Origin: Gammaproteobacteria bacterium
GTDB taxonomy: Bacteria; Pseudomonadota; Gammaproteobacteria; Competibacterales; Competibacteraceae
Reading direction: 5' to 3'
Assembly: GCA_024234995.1 (NCBI GenBank)
Contig: JACKNF010000012.1
Location: 1-64,000, forward strand
Length of the DNA: 64,000 nucleotides
Numbering within the stretch: the first letter of the stretch is position 1; every line of letters starts with the position of its first letter. The notes under the pieces are model-generated. The model was not told the origin of the DNA and ran no database searches. It worked only from the letters and a program-made list of their open reading frames with translations. Below, in pieces: positions 1-9,005 of this stretch. The translations under genes were made by a program, and so were the position numbers.

Positions 1-112
1 CGGTTAAAACAAACACAACCTCTCAATCTATCAAGGTCTTCAGATAAAGCAGAATTATCGAGGCGCCAGATATCTTTCCATCAACATCTTAAAATTAAGT
101 TAGGGAACTTCC

Positions 113-931
113 ATGCTAATCCGGGTAGGCTACGACATCATCTTCGAGCATTCGGCGCCCACGCCGATTATTGTGATGCTCTATCTTCATCCTTCATGCC
201 GGCCTTCGATCCGCCGGGGCGAATACTTGCTCGTTGAGCCACAGGTGCCGGTCAGCGAATATACTGATGCTTTTGGCAATCGCTGCGGCCGCCTGATTGC
301 GCCTACGGGTTCGATACGGTTTTGGAATGATGCAGTGGTCGAAGACAGCGGGCAGCCAGATTGCCAGAATCCCGCTGCCCAACAGCATGAAATCCATGCT
401 TTGCCGGATCAGATACTCACATTTCTGCTGCCAAGCCGCTATTGTGAAGTGGATCGTATGGTGGATATTGCTTGGCAACTTTTTGGCACGGTGCCAAAAG
501 GTTGGGGACGGGTGCAGGCTATCTGTGATTTTGTGCATGGCCATATTAAGTTCGATTATATGCAGGCTCGCAAAACCCGCACGGCTTACGAGGCTTACCA
601 GGAGGGGGTGGGCGTCTGTCGTGATTACACACACTTGGCGGTTACTTTGTGTCGCTGTCTGAATATTCCGGCCCGATATTGCACGGGGTATCTAGGAGAT
701 ATCGGGGTGCCGGTGACAGGGCCAATGGATTTCAGTGCTTGGTTTGAGGCTTACCTGGATGGTCGCTGGTACACGTTTGATCCGCGTAATCACATGCCCC
801 GTATCGGCCGGGTGCTGATGGCTCATGGCCACGATGCCGCAGATGTGGCGTTGTTGACCTCCTTCGGTCCGAGCCGGTTGGAGCGGTTCATCATATGGAC
901 TGACGAAGTAAAGAGCGCTGATATTTCATAA
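113..931 (+). CDS. Transglutaminase-like family protein
   Basis: A 272-residue protein of the bacterial transglutaminase/protease-like superfamily. It has an N-terminal beta-rich region (about residues 1-110, typical of the N-terminal domain that precedes these cores) and a papain-like core. The nucleophile Cys is in GVGVCRDYTHLAV, about residue 168. A second conserved block, SAWFEAYLDGRWYTFDPRN, carries the acidic residue. The position just before AWFE, where many transglutaminases carry the catalytic His, is Ser here; I cannot tell whether that is a family trait or a loss. No signal peptide is seen, so it is probably cytoplasmic. The substrate is unknown. Such genes often sit near alpha-E or circularly permuted ATP-grasp proteins, but none is visible here. 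The ATG at 113 follows an AT-rich leader with only a weak ribosome site. Confidence 0.8.
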   Translation: MLIRVGYDIIFEHSAPTPIIVMLYLHPSCRPSIRRGEYLLVEPQVPVSEYTDAFGNRCGRLIAPTGSIRFWNDAVVEDSGQPDCQNPAAQQHEIHALPDQILTFLLPSRYCEVDRMVDIAWQLFGTVPKGWGRVQAICDFVHGHIKFDYMQARKTRTAYEAYQEGVGVCRDYTHLAVTLCRCLNIPARYCTGYLGDIGVPVTGPMDFSAWFEAYLDGRWYTFDPRNHMPRIGRVLMAHGHDAADVALLTSFGPSRLERFIIWTDEVKSADIS

Positions 932-1015
932 ATGGATCAGGAGATTGAACGCGGCGATGATGGGCGCCAAGCGACCCAGGACGCCGTCCATCATGCGATG
1001 CAAGATCATTCTTGA
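932..1015 (+). other. Possible 27-codon small ORF after the transglutaminase gene
   Basis: An ATG begins at the base right after the TAA stop of the preceding gene. It opens a 27-codon frame rich in Asp, Gln and His (start MDQEIERGDDGRQ). The arrangement would allow coupled translation, but there is no separate ribosome site and no recognised family. The remaining stretch from 1016 to about 1220 shows no gene I can support. Confidence 0.2.
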
Positions 1016-1222
1016 AATGACGAATCAGCGTTCAGTATCGAAAACATGGTCCTGACCGGCCTTCGATTGTTCCATAAAAGGTGAACCCTGGTATCGCGGG
1101 GGTGTTGGCCGATGCTCCCGGTCAACCGCCGCCGTTGCCCTGCGGGTTGACTCACAGACAACGCTTGCAACCCGCAAGAATGTTTGGGCATCGAGAGGCG
1201 GCAAGCACACCACCTAAAAACC

Positions 1223-1252
1223 ATGAAAATATTGTGTGAGATAGGGTATAAT
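1223..1252 (+). promoter_or_regulatory. Putative sigma-70 promoter of fbp
   Basis: A perfect TATAAT -10 box lies at 1247-1252. A weak -35 (ATGAAA at 1223-1228) is spaced 18 bases away. It lies about 80 bases before the fbp start, in an otherwise non-coding stretch. Confidence 0.4.
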
Positions 1253-1330
1253 GCTGCGCAATGGTTTGATGCTCAATCATTTCATCCCGCCGTACAGCGT
1301 TTCACCATAATTATTTTAGGAATCATTATC

Positions 1331-2350
1331 ATGCCTATCGGTACCACTATTACTGAATACATCATTGAGGAACAGCGGCGGATCCAAAATGTTTCTGGTG
1401 ACTTCACCGCATTAATTAACGACGTCGTGATCGCTTGCAAAGCGATTTCCAGCACAGTCCGTTACGGCAGCCTGGTGGGTGTGCTCGGAGTCGCCGACAC
1501 CGAGAACATCCAAGGTGAGACCCAGAAGAAGCTGGATATTATTTCTAATAACCTGTTCATCAAGCGCAATGAATGGGCAGGGCATGTTGCCGCTATGGCT
1601 TCTGAGGAGATGGATGATGTTTACCATCTGCCCAATCAGTATCCGCGCGGCAAGTATTTACTAGTGTTTGATCCGCTGGATGGCTCTTCCAATACCGATG
1701 TCAACGGCGCAGTCGGCACTATTTTCTCCATCCTGCGCCGCCCGGAGGGCGCTCGCGGCGAGCCAACCGCCCGCGATTTTCTGCAACCGGGTGACCGGCA
1801 GGTGTGCGCTGGCTACGCGCTTTACGGTCCTTCGTCGATGATGGTGTTAACCACTGGCCACGGGGTCAACGGTTTTACCTTAGATCAGCGTATTGGTGAA
1901 TATATTTTGACCAATCCAAATATGCAGATTCCTGAAAATACTCAGGATTTCGCCATCAACAGTGCTTATATGCGATTTTGGGATCCGCCCGTACGCCGCT
2001 ATATCGATGAGTGTCTGGCGGGCAAAGACGGTCCGCGCGGCAAGGACTTTAACATGCGCTGGGCTGGGGCGATGATCGCGGATGTTCATCGGGTGCTGTG
2101 TCAAGGCGGCGTATTCCTATACCCAATTGATCGCAAACTGCGCTCCAAGCATCAGGAAGGTAAACTTCGTTTACTTTATGAGGCGAACCCAATGAGCTTC
2201 ATTATCGAGCAAGCCGGCGGGCTGGCGACTACCGGTACCGAGCGGATCATGGCTTTGCCGCCGGCCGGTCTCCATCAGCGCTGTTCGGTGATCATGGGAT
2301 CAAAGAACGAGGTCGAGCGCATCATTGCCTATCATCTCGAAGATCAATAG
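1331..2350 (+). CDS. fbp: Class I fructose-1,6-bisphosphatase
   Basis: Hydrolyses fructose 1,6-bisphosphate to fructose 6-phosphate in gluconeogenesis or the Calvin cycle; cytoplasmic and Mg-dependent. The metal-binding signature FDPLDGSSNTDVN is near residue 113, and the sugar-phosphate site KDFNMRWAGAMIADVHRVL follows later. The C-terminal region YEANPMSFIIEQAGG is standard for class I enzymes. The frame is open upstream to 1184, but family alignment and an AGGA ribosome site favour the ATG at 1331 (MPIGTTITEYI), giving 339 residues, the usual length. It converges on the membrane pyrophosphatase gene, with two hairpins between them. Pyrophosphate-linked sugar metabolism is a possible shared theme, but no PPi-dependent phosphofructokinase is in the window. 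Confidence 0.96.
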   Translation: MPIGTTITEYIIEEQRRIQNVSGDFTALINDVVIACKAISSTVRYGSLVGVLGVADTENIQGETQKKLDIISNNLFIKRNEWAGHVAAMASEEMDDVYHLPNQYPRGKYLLVFDPLDGSSNTDVNGAVGTIFSILRRPEGARGEPTARDFLQPGDRQVCAGYALYGPSSMMVLTTGHGVNGFTLDQRIGEYILTNPNMQIPENTQDFAINSAYMRFWDPPVRRYIDECLAGKDGPRGKDFNMRWAGAMIADVHRVLCQGGVFLYPIDRKLRSKHQEGKLRLLYEANPMSFIIEQAGGLATTGTERIMALPPAGLHQRCSVIMGSKNEVERIIAYHLEDQ

Positions 2351-2364
2351 TTATTTCTCAATAA

Positions 2365-2404
2365 CGGCTTGCTGCTATCCAATCTTTTGCAGCAAGCCAA
2401 GCCG
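2365..2404. terminator. Hairpin between convergent fbp and hppA
   Basis: GGCTTGCTGC at 2366-2375 pairs perfectly with GCAGCAAGCC at 2389-2398 around a 13-base loop. A short T run follows on the + strand. It starts 15 bases after the fbp stop and is probably part of the fbp terminator. Confidence 0.5.
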
Positions 2405-2422
2405 TTTCTGTGTCCAGGCTAC

Positions 2423-2454
2423 CCTGCCCGCCTGCTCTGCCACAGGCGGGCAGG
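2423..2454. terminator. Second perfect hairpin, probable bidirectional terminator
   Basis: CCTGCCCGCCTG at 2423-2434 and its exact reverse complement at 2443-2454 form a 12-bp GC-rich stem with an 8-base loop. It lies 9 bases from the hppA stop, so it can serve the convergent pair in either direction. It lacks a long T tract. Confidence 0.55.
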
Positions 2455-2462
2455 AGCAAAGA

Positions 2463-5027
2463 TTAGGCCGACTGGGTGACGGTTTCGCCTGCCCCGGTGT
2501 CTTCAGCGGTGCTTTGCTTTTCAGGCATTGCAATGTGGATTCGCATACCGTAGAAACTGCGGAATACGAAGACCAGGTTGATGATCAGGAACAAGGCTGC
2601 CAAATTCACCGCCAGCATTTGCTGGCCTTGAGCCGCGAGGCCAACCCCCATTTCGACGGCGAGCAGCCCAAACAGTGTGGTGAACTTGATAATCGGGTTC
2701 ATTGCCACTGAGGAAGTGTCTTTGAAGGGGTCTCCAACCGTATCGCCGACCACAGCCGCTGCATGCAGCTCGGTGCCTTTGGCATGTAACTCGGTTTCCA
2801 CGATCTTCTTAGCGTTATCCCATGCACCGCCCGCGTTGGCCATGAAGACGGCTTGATACAAGCCGATAATGGCCAGCGAGATCAGGTAGCCGATAAAGAA
2901 GAACGGCTCGATAAAGGCGCAAGCCAACGTGCCGAAGAAAACCGCCATGAAGATATTGAACATGCCTTTCTGCGCGTAGATCGTGCAGATTTCAACGACC
3001 TTTTTGCTATCTTCCGCCGATGCTTTGGTGACTCCATCCAGTTGGATGTGCCCCTTGATAAATTCCACAGCGCGATACGCACCGGTCGATACAGCTTGAG
3101 TGGAAGCCCCAGAGAACCAGAAGATGGTGGCGCCACCGGAGATCAGACCCAGCAGGAACGGCGGGTAGAGCAGCGAAAGCTTATCAAGATTCCCGGTCAG
3201 ACCGCCTGTCAGCAGCATAATGATCGAGAACACCATGGTTGCCGCGCCCACGACCGCCGTGCCGATCAATACCGGCTTGGCGGTGGCTTTGAAGGTGTTG
3301 CCGGCCCCGTCATTCTCTTCAAGCAAGTCTTTAGCGACCTCAAAATCAGGTTTAAAGCTAAATTCACGCTGGATCTCCGTCTCGATGCCAGACCATTGTT
3401 CGATGGTGGATAGTTCATAGACCGACTGGGCGTTGTCAGTGACCGGACCATAGCTGTCCACGGCAATAGTCACCGGCCCCATGCCAAGAAAGCCAAAGGC
3501 GACCAGACCGAAGGAAAATACCGCAGCCATGATCGCCGCTTTCGCCGGATCAGGATTAATGACTGCCGCCAGCTCGTACTGTGATATGAGGTAAGCGCCG
3601 GACATGAGCCCAACGATCACTACCCCCATCCAGAAAGCCGAGAAATTGCCAGCCGTTAAACCGGCCAGAATATTCAGGCTGGCGCCGCCTTCGTGTGAAG
3701 CGGTCACGACTTCACGCACATGTGCTGATTTTGTCGAGGTGAAGATTTTCACCACTTCTGGGATGACGGCGCCTGCCAGGGTGCCGAAGGTGATAATCAG
3801 CGAGAGTTGCCACCACAAATTTGCGTACTGCTGACCACCAATGGTCATGCCGCCGATCAACAGATAGGAGACCATGAATGTAAGAATCAGAGACACGCCC
3901 GAGGTAATCCACACCAGCGAAGTGAGTGGCGCCTCGAAATCAAAGCGGGGCTGGTTGCTATAGCGGCGCTGGGCAAGTGCTTCGTTGACCAAGTAGGAGA
4001 TGCCGGAAGCGATGATCATCATCACCCGCATAACGAAGATCCACACCAGCAGTTGCACCTGCACTGCTGTTTCCGGTATGGCCAGCATGATAAAGCTAAT
4101 CAGCGCCACGCCGGTCACACCGTAGGTTTCAAAACCATCAGCGGTCGGGCCGACTGAATCGCCCGCATTATCACCGGTGCAATCGGCGATCACGCCCGGA
4201 TTGCGGGCGTCGTCTTCTTTGATGCCGAATACAATTTTCATCAGATCCGAGCCGATGTCCGCAATCTTAGTGAAGATGCCGCCCGCGATGCGCAGCGCAG
4301 CCGCACCCAGCGATTCGCCAATCGCGAAGCCAATGAAGCACTTGCCAGCCAGCGCTGGCGGGACGAATAACAGAATCGCCAGCATGATCAGCAGCTCCGT
4401 GGAAATCAGCAGCATCCCGATAGAGATGCCGGATTTCAACGGAATGGCATAAACTGGATATGCTTGACCCCGGAGCGCAGCGAAGGCGGTGCGGCTGTTG
4501 GCCAGCGTGTTGATGCGGATGCCGAACCAGGCAACACCCAGCGAACCGGCAATGCCAATCAACGAAAAGGCTAGAATCAACAACACTTCGGTAACATTCA
4601 TATGTTGGACCCAGCCGAAATAAGCAACGATCACAACGGCAATGAACGCTTCCAGGATCAGCAGAAACTTACCTTGCGTGATCATATAAGTCTTGCAGGT
4701 TTCGTAAATCAGCTCACTGACCTTGGCCATCGAGCGATGCACCGGCAGGCGGCTGACTTGAAGATAGATAACGGCACCGAAGAGCAGGCCGCCGATACAG
4801 ACCAGTAAACTCCAGGAGAGCAGGGTTGCGCCGGAGAGGCTGCCGAAGAACTGGGCAAGCGATGGATCACCGAGATCGGGTAATACCAGATTGGCTTCAC
4901 TAACGTGGGCCGTTGTTGCAAAGGCCGGAAACGCACTCAGTCCGAGTGCAACCAGCAGCGTCAGCAGCAGTTGACGTACGATCCCACGATGCTGTGCGAG
5001 CGTGAGGGCTGAACTTATGGATACCAT
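2463..5027 (-). CDS. hppA: Membrane-bound ion-translocating pyrophosphatase
   Basis: Couples pyrophosphate hydrolysis to H+ (or Na+) export across the inner membrane. Family hallmarks are present: DIGSDLMK near residue 254, the acidic metal/PPi block DDARNPGVIADCTGDNAGDS, and near the C-terminus GGAWDNAKK followed by GDTVGDPFKDTSS. About 16 hydrophobic segments can be counted. The motif GNTFKA near residue 575 carries Lys where K+-dependent enzymes have Ala, which points to the K+-independent type. The DVGADLVGK motif of typical enzymes is altered to DIGSDLMK, and at about 854 residues it is longer than most, so this is a divergent subfamily; the ion is not assigned. The start at 5027 (MVSISSAL) has a strong GGAGGA site; an in-frame ATG lies 63 bases upstream. 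Confidence 0.93.
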   Translation of the reverse strand: MVSISSALTLAQHRGIVRQLLLTLLVALGLSAFPAFATTAHVSEANLVLPDLGDPSLAQFFGSLSGATLLSWSLLVCIGGLLFGAVIYLQVSRLPVHRSMAKVSELIYETCKTYMITQGKFLLILEAFIAVVIVAYFGWVQHMNVTEVLLILAFSLIGIAGSLGVAWFGIRINTLANSRTAFAALRGQAYPVYAIPLKSGISIGMLLISTELLIMLAILLFVPPALAGKCFIGFAIGESLGAAALRIAGGIFTKIADIGSDLMKIVFGIKEDDARNPGVIADCTGDNAGDSVGPTADGFETYGVTGVALISFIMLAIPETAVQVQLLVWIFVMRVMMIIASGISYLVNEALAQRRYSNQPRFDFEAPLTSLVWITSGVSLILTFMVSYLLIGGMTIGGQQYANLWWQLSLIITFGTLAGAVIPEVVKIFTSTKSAHVREVVTASHEGGASLNILAGLTAGNFSAFWMGVVIVGLMSGAYLISQYELAAVINPDPAKAAIMAAVFSFGLVAFGFLGMGPVTIAVDSYGPVTDNAQSVYELSTIEQWSGIETEIQREFSFKPDFEVAKDLLEENDGAGNTFKATAKPVLIGTAVVGAATMVFSIIMLLTGGLTGNLDKLSLLYPPFLLGLISGGATIFWFSGASTQAVSTGAYRAVEFIKGHIQLDGVTKASAEDSKKVVEICTIYAQKGMFNIFMAVFFGTLACAFIEPFFFIGYLISLAIIGLYQAVFMANAGGAWDNAKKIVETELHAKGTELHAAAVVGDTVGDPFKDTSSVAMNPIIKFTTLFGLLAVEMGVGLAAQGQQMLAVNLAALFLIINLVFVFRSFYGMRIHIAMPEKQSTAEDTGAGETVTQSA

Positions 5028-5228
5028 ACTTCCTCCAAAGGCGGCTTGATTTACCAACGCCCGGAATGGACGACGCGAGACCATTAGCAACCGCCGTGCC
5101 TTAAAAATAATTTTTATAATATGTTGTAAAATATTAATTTTTTTTATATAAAAAGATCTATTGTGGTAGATGCCACTGTATAGTGGCAGTCATTGTTAAC
5201 AATCAAACAAGTTCAAAGGAGAGGTTTT

Positions 5229-5291
5229 ATGACAAAAGCCATGCGAAACCCAATGAATTATTGTGTTACCAATGCATTCTTACGGCCCTGA
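5229..5291 (+). CDS. Candidate 20-residue leader peptide overlapping the ABC ATPase start
   Basis: The best ribosome site in this region (AAAGGAGAGG, about 5215-5224) serves an ATG at 5229, not the ABC gene. That ATG opens a 20-codon frame (MTKAMRNPMNYCVTNAFLRP) ending at 5291, inside the start of the ABC ATPase in another frame. It could be a leader peptide that couples translation to the exporter, or the sign of an indel near the true ATPase start. There is no homology I recognise. Confidence 0.35.
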   Translation: MTKAMRNPMNYCVTNAFLRP

Positions 5292-6207
5292 TTTCCCGGA
5301 TGAGCCGGTTCTTCTCGCCACAGGTCTCGTCAAACAATTTGCGGGACGCCGTGTGGTCGACGGTGTGGACTTGTGTTGCCAGGCAGGTCAGGTGCTGGGT
5401 TTACTGGGAGCCAATGGGGCGGGCAAGACCACCACTCTGCGCATGTGCTACGGATTCCTCCAGCCGGACGCGGGGACAATTCGCATCGCGGGGATCGACC
5501 GGCGCGCCGATCCTGAGGCCGCTGCCCGGCAGACCGGTGTTTGCACCCAGGATGACACGTTCGATACTGACTTTACGGTGTCCGGCAATTTAAAGCAGAT
5601 GAGCCGCTATTTTCGTCCGCGGCCCACAGCGGTCAAGGCGCGTATTGCAGCATTGCTGGAGCGTTTCGGGCTGGATCGCTACGCACAGGCTAAGCCCGAT
5701 GTTCTCTCTGGTGGCTACCGGCGGCGGCTGATGATTGCCCGCGCGCTGATTCATCAGCCAAAACTGCTGTTTCTAGATGAGCCGACGACCGGGCTGGACC
5801 CGCAAGCGCGTCTGGAGGTCTGGGAACTGATCGACACTCTCCGGCGCGAGGGGCTGGGCATTGTTTTGACCACCCACTATATGGAGGAGGCCGAACGCTT
5901 GTCCGGCGAGTTGTTGATTTTGCGCGAAGGGCGCGTGGTCGCAGCCGGGCAATCCCGGGCCGTGCTGGGAGATCTAATTGGTGAACACATGCTGGTGCTG
6001 GATGCTCACGACCCGGCGATGCCGGCGGTCTGTGCCTGGGTGCGGCAGGCAGGTTTGCCAGAGCCGGCGCGGGTACTTTCCAATGTGCATCTTGCCCTGG
6101 ATGGACCCGGTCTAGCCCAGTTCAGCAGCCAGTTTGGCGATTTACGTTTCGAAGTCCGCCCCCCGACGTTGGACGACCTATTCCTGAAGCTTGCTAAGAA
6201 ACCATGA
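5272..6207 (+). CDS. ABC-2 type exporter, ATP-binding subunit
   Basis: The nucleotide-binding subunit of a NodI/DrrA-like ABC exporter. Walker A GANGAGKTTTL is at about residue 46, the Q-loop region follows, then the signature LSGGYRRRL with Walker B LLFLDEPTTGLDP near residue 165, and the switch His in TTHYMEEAE. The C-terminal extension is typical of this class. An ATG at 5272 or a GTG at 5263 could be the start; neither has its own good ribosome site, and the upstream leader ORF may supply coupling. The stop overlaps the start of the permease by four bases (ATGA), so the two are co-translated. The cargo is unknown. Confidence 0.9.
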   Translation: MHSYGPDFPDEPVLLATGLVKQFAGRRVVDGVDLCCQAGQVLGLLGANGAGKTTTLRMCYGFLQPDAGTIRIAGIDRRADPEAAARQTGVCTQDDTFDTDFTVSGNLKQMSRYFRPRPTAVKARIAALLERFGLDRYAQAKPDVLSGGYRRRLMIARALIHQPKLLFLDEPTTGLDPQARLEVWELIDTLRREGLGIVLTTHYMEEAERLSGELLILREGRVVAAGQSRAVLGDLIGEHMLVLDAHDPAMPAVCAWVRQAGLPEPARVLSNVHLALDGPGLAQFSSQFGDLRFEVRPPTLDDLFLKLAKKP

Positions 6208-7019
6208 CCTCACACTACCGGGCTGCCTTGCAATGGCAAAGCCGCGCCGTTCTCGGGCGGCACCTGACCGTCTACCGGCGCAACTGGCATACCGCTGCGC
6301 TGCCACCCTTGCTGGAGCCGATTATTCTGTTGCTGGCGTTTGGGGTGGGGTTGGGCGGTTTTATCCCAGAGCTCACCTGGCGTGAGCAGCCGGTTTCCTA
6401 TTTGGCTTATCTAGCGCCAGGCATGCTGGCGTACACTGCTTTTATGACGGCCTTCTTTCAGGCGCTGTTTGCGGCCTACATTCGGATGCATTACCAGAAA
6501 ACCTGGGAAGGTCAACTTATCACCCAGGTTCGCTTGGAGCACGTCGTTTGGGGCGAAGTGCTATGGGCTGCGACGCTAGGGACGGTTTATGCCTTGATCG
6601 TGACCCTGGTTTTAGCGGGATTTTCATTGAGTGGCTGGCTGCATCTGCACTGGATGAATGCGTTTCTGGTTCTCCCTTTGCTGTTCCTTGCTGCGCTGGC
6701 CTTCGCCACCTTGGGGCTATTGTTCACAGCGATTGTGCCCAGCATTGACCATATGAATATCCCCTTCTTCCTAGTCATTATGCCGCTTGGATTTGCCAGC
6801 AGCACTTATTTTCCGATGGAGGGTGACTCCCTGTGGAGTGTGGCTTGGCTGGCTCTGAATCCCTTGCATCACTTAGCGGAAGGGATTCGTCTATTGTTGC
6901 TGGCTAATGCATTGAATTACCACTTAGTTGCTGCCTGTGGTCTGTTTGTGCTGATGATTTTGATCTTGGTGCCGGTCGATGAAAGGCTGCTGCGGCGGCG
7001 GGTGCTGGGGGAAAGCTGA
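6204..7019 (+). CDS. ABC-2 type exporter, permease subunit
   Basis: A 271-residue inner-membrane protein with about six hydrophobic segments and the ABC-2 membrane domain layout of NodJ-like permeases. The middle motif FSSTYFPME-like SSTYFPMEGDSLW and the following LNPLHHLAEGIR are typical of this family. It starts in the ATGA overlap with its ATPase and forms a two-gene exporter. NodI/NodJ homologues in non-symbionts often carry unknown lipids or polysaccharide pieces; nothing nearby identifies the substrate. Confidence 0.9.
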   Translation: MTSHYRAALQWQSRAVLGRHLTVYRRNWHTAALPPLLEPIILLLAFGVGLGGFIPELTWREQPVSYLAYLAPGMLAYTAFMTAFFQALFAAYIRMHYQKTWEGQLITQVRLEHVVWGEVLWAATLGTVYALIVTLVLAGFSLSGWLHLHWMNAFLVLPLLFLAALAFATLGLLFTAIVPSIDHMNIPFFLVIMPLGFASSTYFPMEGDSLWSVAWLALNPLHHLAEGIRLLLLANALNYHLVAACGLFVLMILILVPVDERLLRRRVLGES

Positions 7020-7043
7020 ACGATCCTAGTAGAGGACTAAGAT

Positions 7044-8102
7044 GTGACTGATGAAAAGGTTTTTGTAAGCAATGCGCTAGAAGCCACCATCCGCATTGGA
7101 ATCATTATTCTGCTGGCGGCTTGGTGCTTTGATATCGCTAAGCCATTCATCGTTCCGATGGCTTGGGGGATTATTATCGCTGTGGCCGGATATCCCGGTT
7201 ATCTCAAAGTGCGGCGCCTAATGGGCGGGCGCGATGGGGCAGCGGCTGTGCTGGTTGCGGTGCTTGGTTTGGCGTTGCTCATTATCCCCGCGGTTATATT
7301 GAGTACGACATTGGTGGATAGTGTCCAGGGGCTGGCGAAGGGTTTACAGGAAGGAACTATTAGCGTGCCGCCGCCTGCTGAGAGCGTCAAGGATTGGCCG
7401 CTGGCCGGTGAACAGATATATGTCTTCTGGCATGAAGCCTTCGAGGATCTCCCGGTCGCTGCTGCGAAGATTGCTCCACAGCTCAGGATAGTCAGTTCGT
7501 GGCTGCTATCGATGGTGGCGGGTGTCAGCTTCGGCATTTTGCAGTTTGTGATCGCCATTATTATCGCTGGGTTTCTGTTGGCCAGTGCTGAGGGAGGTGC
7601 TAAGACGACGCATGCAATTGCCACGCGCCTGGCTGGTGATAAGGGCGCGGAATTTGCCAGGCTGGCGGAAGCTACGGTGCGGAGCGTCACCCGCGGTATC
7701 CTGGGTGTCGCCTTGATTCAGTCCTTGCTCGCCGGTCTCGGTTTCATCGTAATGGGCATCCCTGGTGCCGGGTTGTGGGCGTTGCTCTGTCTACTGTTGA
7801 GTGTGATTCAGATTGGCATCGTCTTTATTAACTTGCCTATCGTACTTTACGCTTTTTCCACAACGGACCCGATCCCGGCCACGCTCTTCCTGATTTGGAG
7901 CGTCTTTGTCACTCTTCTGGATAATATTCTAAAACCCATCGTGCTAGGCCAAGGCGTCGATGTCCCCATGGCGGTGATCTTCGTGGGTGCGATCGGTGGT
8001 TTCCTCAGTTCGGGAATCATTGGGCTGTTCGTCGGCGCGGTGGTCTTGGTGCTAGGTTACAAGCTGTTTCTAGCGTGGCTGTACCAAACGCCTGAAGTTT
8101 AG
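7044..8102 (+). CDS. AI-2E family transporter (PerM/YdiK-like)
   Basis: A 352-residue membrane protein with about eight hydrophobic segments and the late block DNILKPIVLGQG, characteristic of the AI-2E/PerM family. Members are linked to autoinducer-2 export or ion antiport; the substrate here is not assigned. It begins with GTG 24 bases after the ABC permease, with an AGAGGA-like site before it, so it may be the third gene of that transcript. Confidence 0.85.
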   Translation: MTDEKVFVSNALEATIRIGIIILLAAWCFDIAKPFIVPMAWGIIIAVAGYPGYLKVRRLMGGRDGAAAVLVAVLGLALLIIPAVILSTTLVDSVQGLAKGLQEGTISVPPPAESVKDWPLAGEQIYVFWHEAFEDLPVAAAKIAPQLRIVSSWLLSMVAGVSFGILQFVIAIIIAGFLLASAEGGAKTTHAIATRLAGDKGAEFARLAEATVRSVTRGILGVALIQSLLAGLGFIVMGIPGAGLWALLCLLLSVIQIGIVFINLPIVLYAFSTTDPIPATLFLIWSVFVTLLDNILKPIVLGQGVDVPMAVIFVGAIGGFLSSGIIGLFVGAVVLVLGYKLFLAWLYQTPEV

Positions 8103-8239
8103 ATACTTGTTGCGAATAGCGGGATTCAGACTGGTCCGGATGGCAATAGAGGGCTAGAACCAAGACCACGGTCATACCAGGACGCGTCAAGAACAAAGAC
8201 AGAATCAAAGAACCGGCTAAACCCATGGAGAAGACGATA

Positions 8240-8911
8240 ATGGCCCTTCCCAGCGAACCGCTCAGCGCCAGCATCCTGGCCATCATGTACTTTGGTGATG
8301 CCGTGTTTGCGGTCAGCGGTGCGCTGACCGCAGCGCGCTACCGCATGGATGTCCTCGGTTTTGTGTTGATCGGCGTTATCACCGGGATTGGAGGCGGCAC
8401 CACCCGGGATCTATTGCTGGGCCGCACCGTCTGGTGGACCCAGAATCCGCTCGAATTGATCTTGTGCATCGTTGCCGCATTGGCGGCCTATTTTTGGATC
8501 ACGGATGACATGACCCGGCGCAAAGGAATGATTTGGTCCGATGCCTTGGGCCTGTCGGTCTTCGGTGTAGTGGGTTGTCATGTCGCGTTGCAGTTCGGAG
8601 CACCCTTCATCATCGCGGTATTCATGGGTATGGTGACCGCTACCGGCGGTGGTCTCATTCGGGATGTGCTCACGAACACCCAGCCGATGATCCTGTGCGG
8701 CGAACTTTATGCCACTGCCGCTCTTGCCGGTTCGCTCGTTTACGCCAGCCTGACCTATTTCGCCCTGCCGGGACTGGCCGCGGAAGTCTTGGCTGTTCTC
8801 ACCGCATTCTCGCTCAGGGCCTCAGCGATCATCTTCGGCATTCGCATGGGGCCGCCAGGTGAGTTTGTTCGTATTGGAAAGGCCGGTAACAATCAAAAAA
8901 ATGATTTATAA
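8240..8911 (+). CDS. TRIC-type (UPF0126/YicG-like) membrane protein
   Basis: About 223 residues made of two tandem repeats of three membrane helices, each with the glycine-rich motif of prokaryotic TRIC cation channels: TGIGGGTTRDLLLGR in the first repeat and TATGGGLIRDVLTN in the second. Such proteins conduct monovalent cations or have been linked to glycine uptake in some bacteria. The ATG at 8240 (MALPSEPL) has GGAG nine bases upstream, so it is preferred over the ATG at 8225, whose bases form part of that site. The gene stands alone on the + strand. Confidence 0.88.
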   Translation: MALPSEPLSASILAIMYFGDAVFAVSGALTAARYRMDVLGFVLIGVITGIGGGTTRDLLLGRTVWWTQNPLELILCIVAALAAYFWITDDMTRRKGMIWSDALGLSVFGVVGCHVALQFGAPFIIAVFMGMVTATGGGLIRDVLTNTQPMILCGELYATAALAGSLVYASLTYFALPGLAAEVLAVLTAFSLRASAIIFGIRMGPPGEFVRIGKAGNNQKNDL

Positions 8912-9005
8912 ATCATCTATCAATTAAAAATCCCGTGGCCGTTAAGGCCGGTACCCCTAAAGATGGCGGACACGATGGAATTGGTACATAACAGGATCTA
9001 TTGCA

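Noticed and set aside
2853..4157. Long + strand frames inside the hppA gene
   Set aside because: They are shadows of the clearly conserved pyrophosphatase on the other strand.
8942..8965. GGCCGTTAAGGCC-like palindrome after the TRIC-type gene
   Set aside because: Too short and without a T run; it could be chance in GC-rich sequence.
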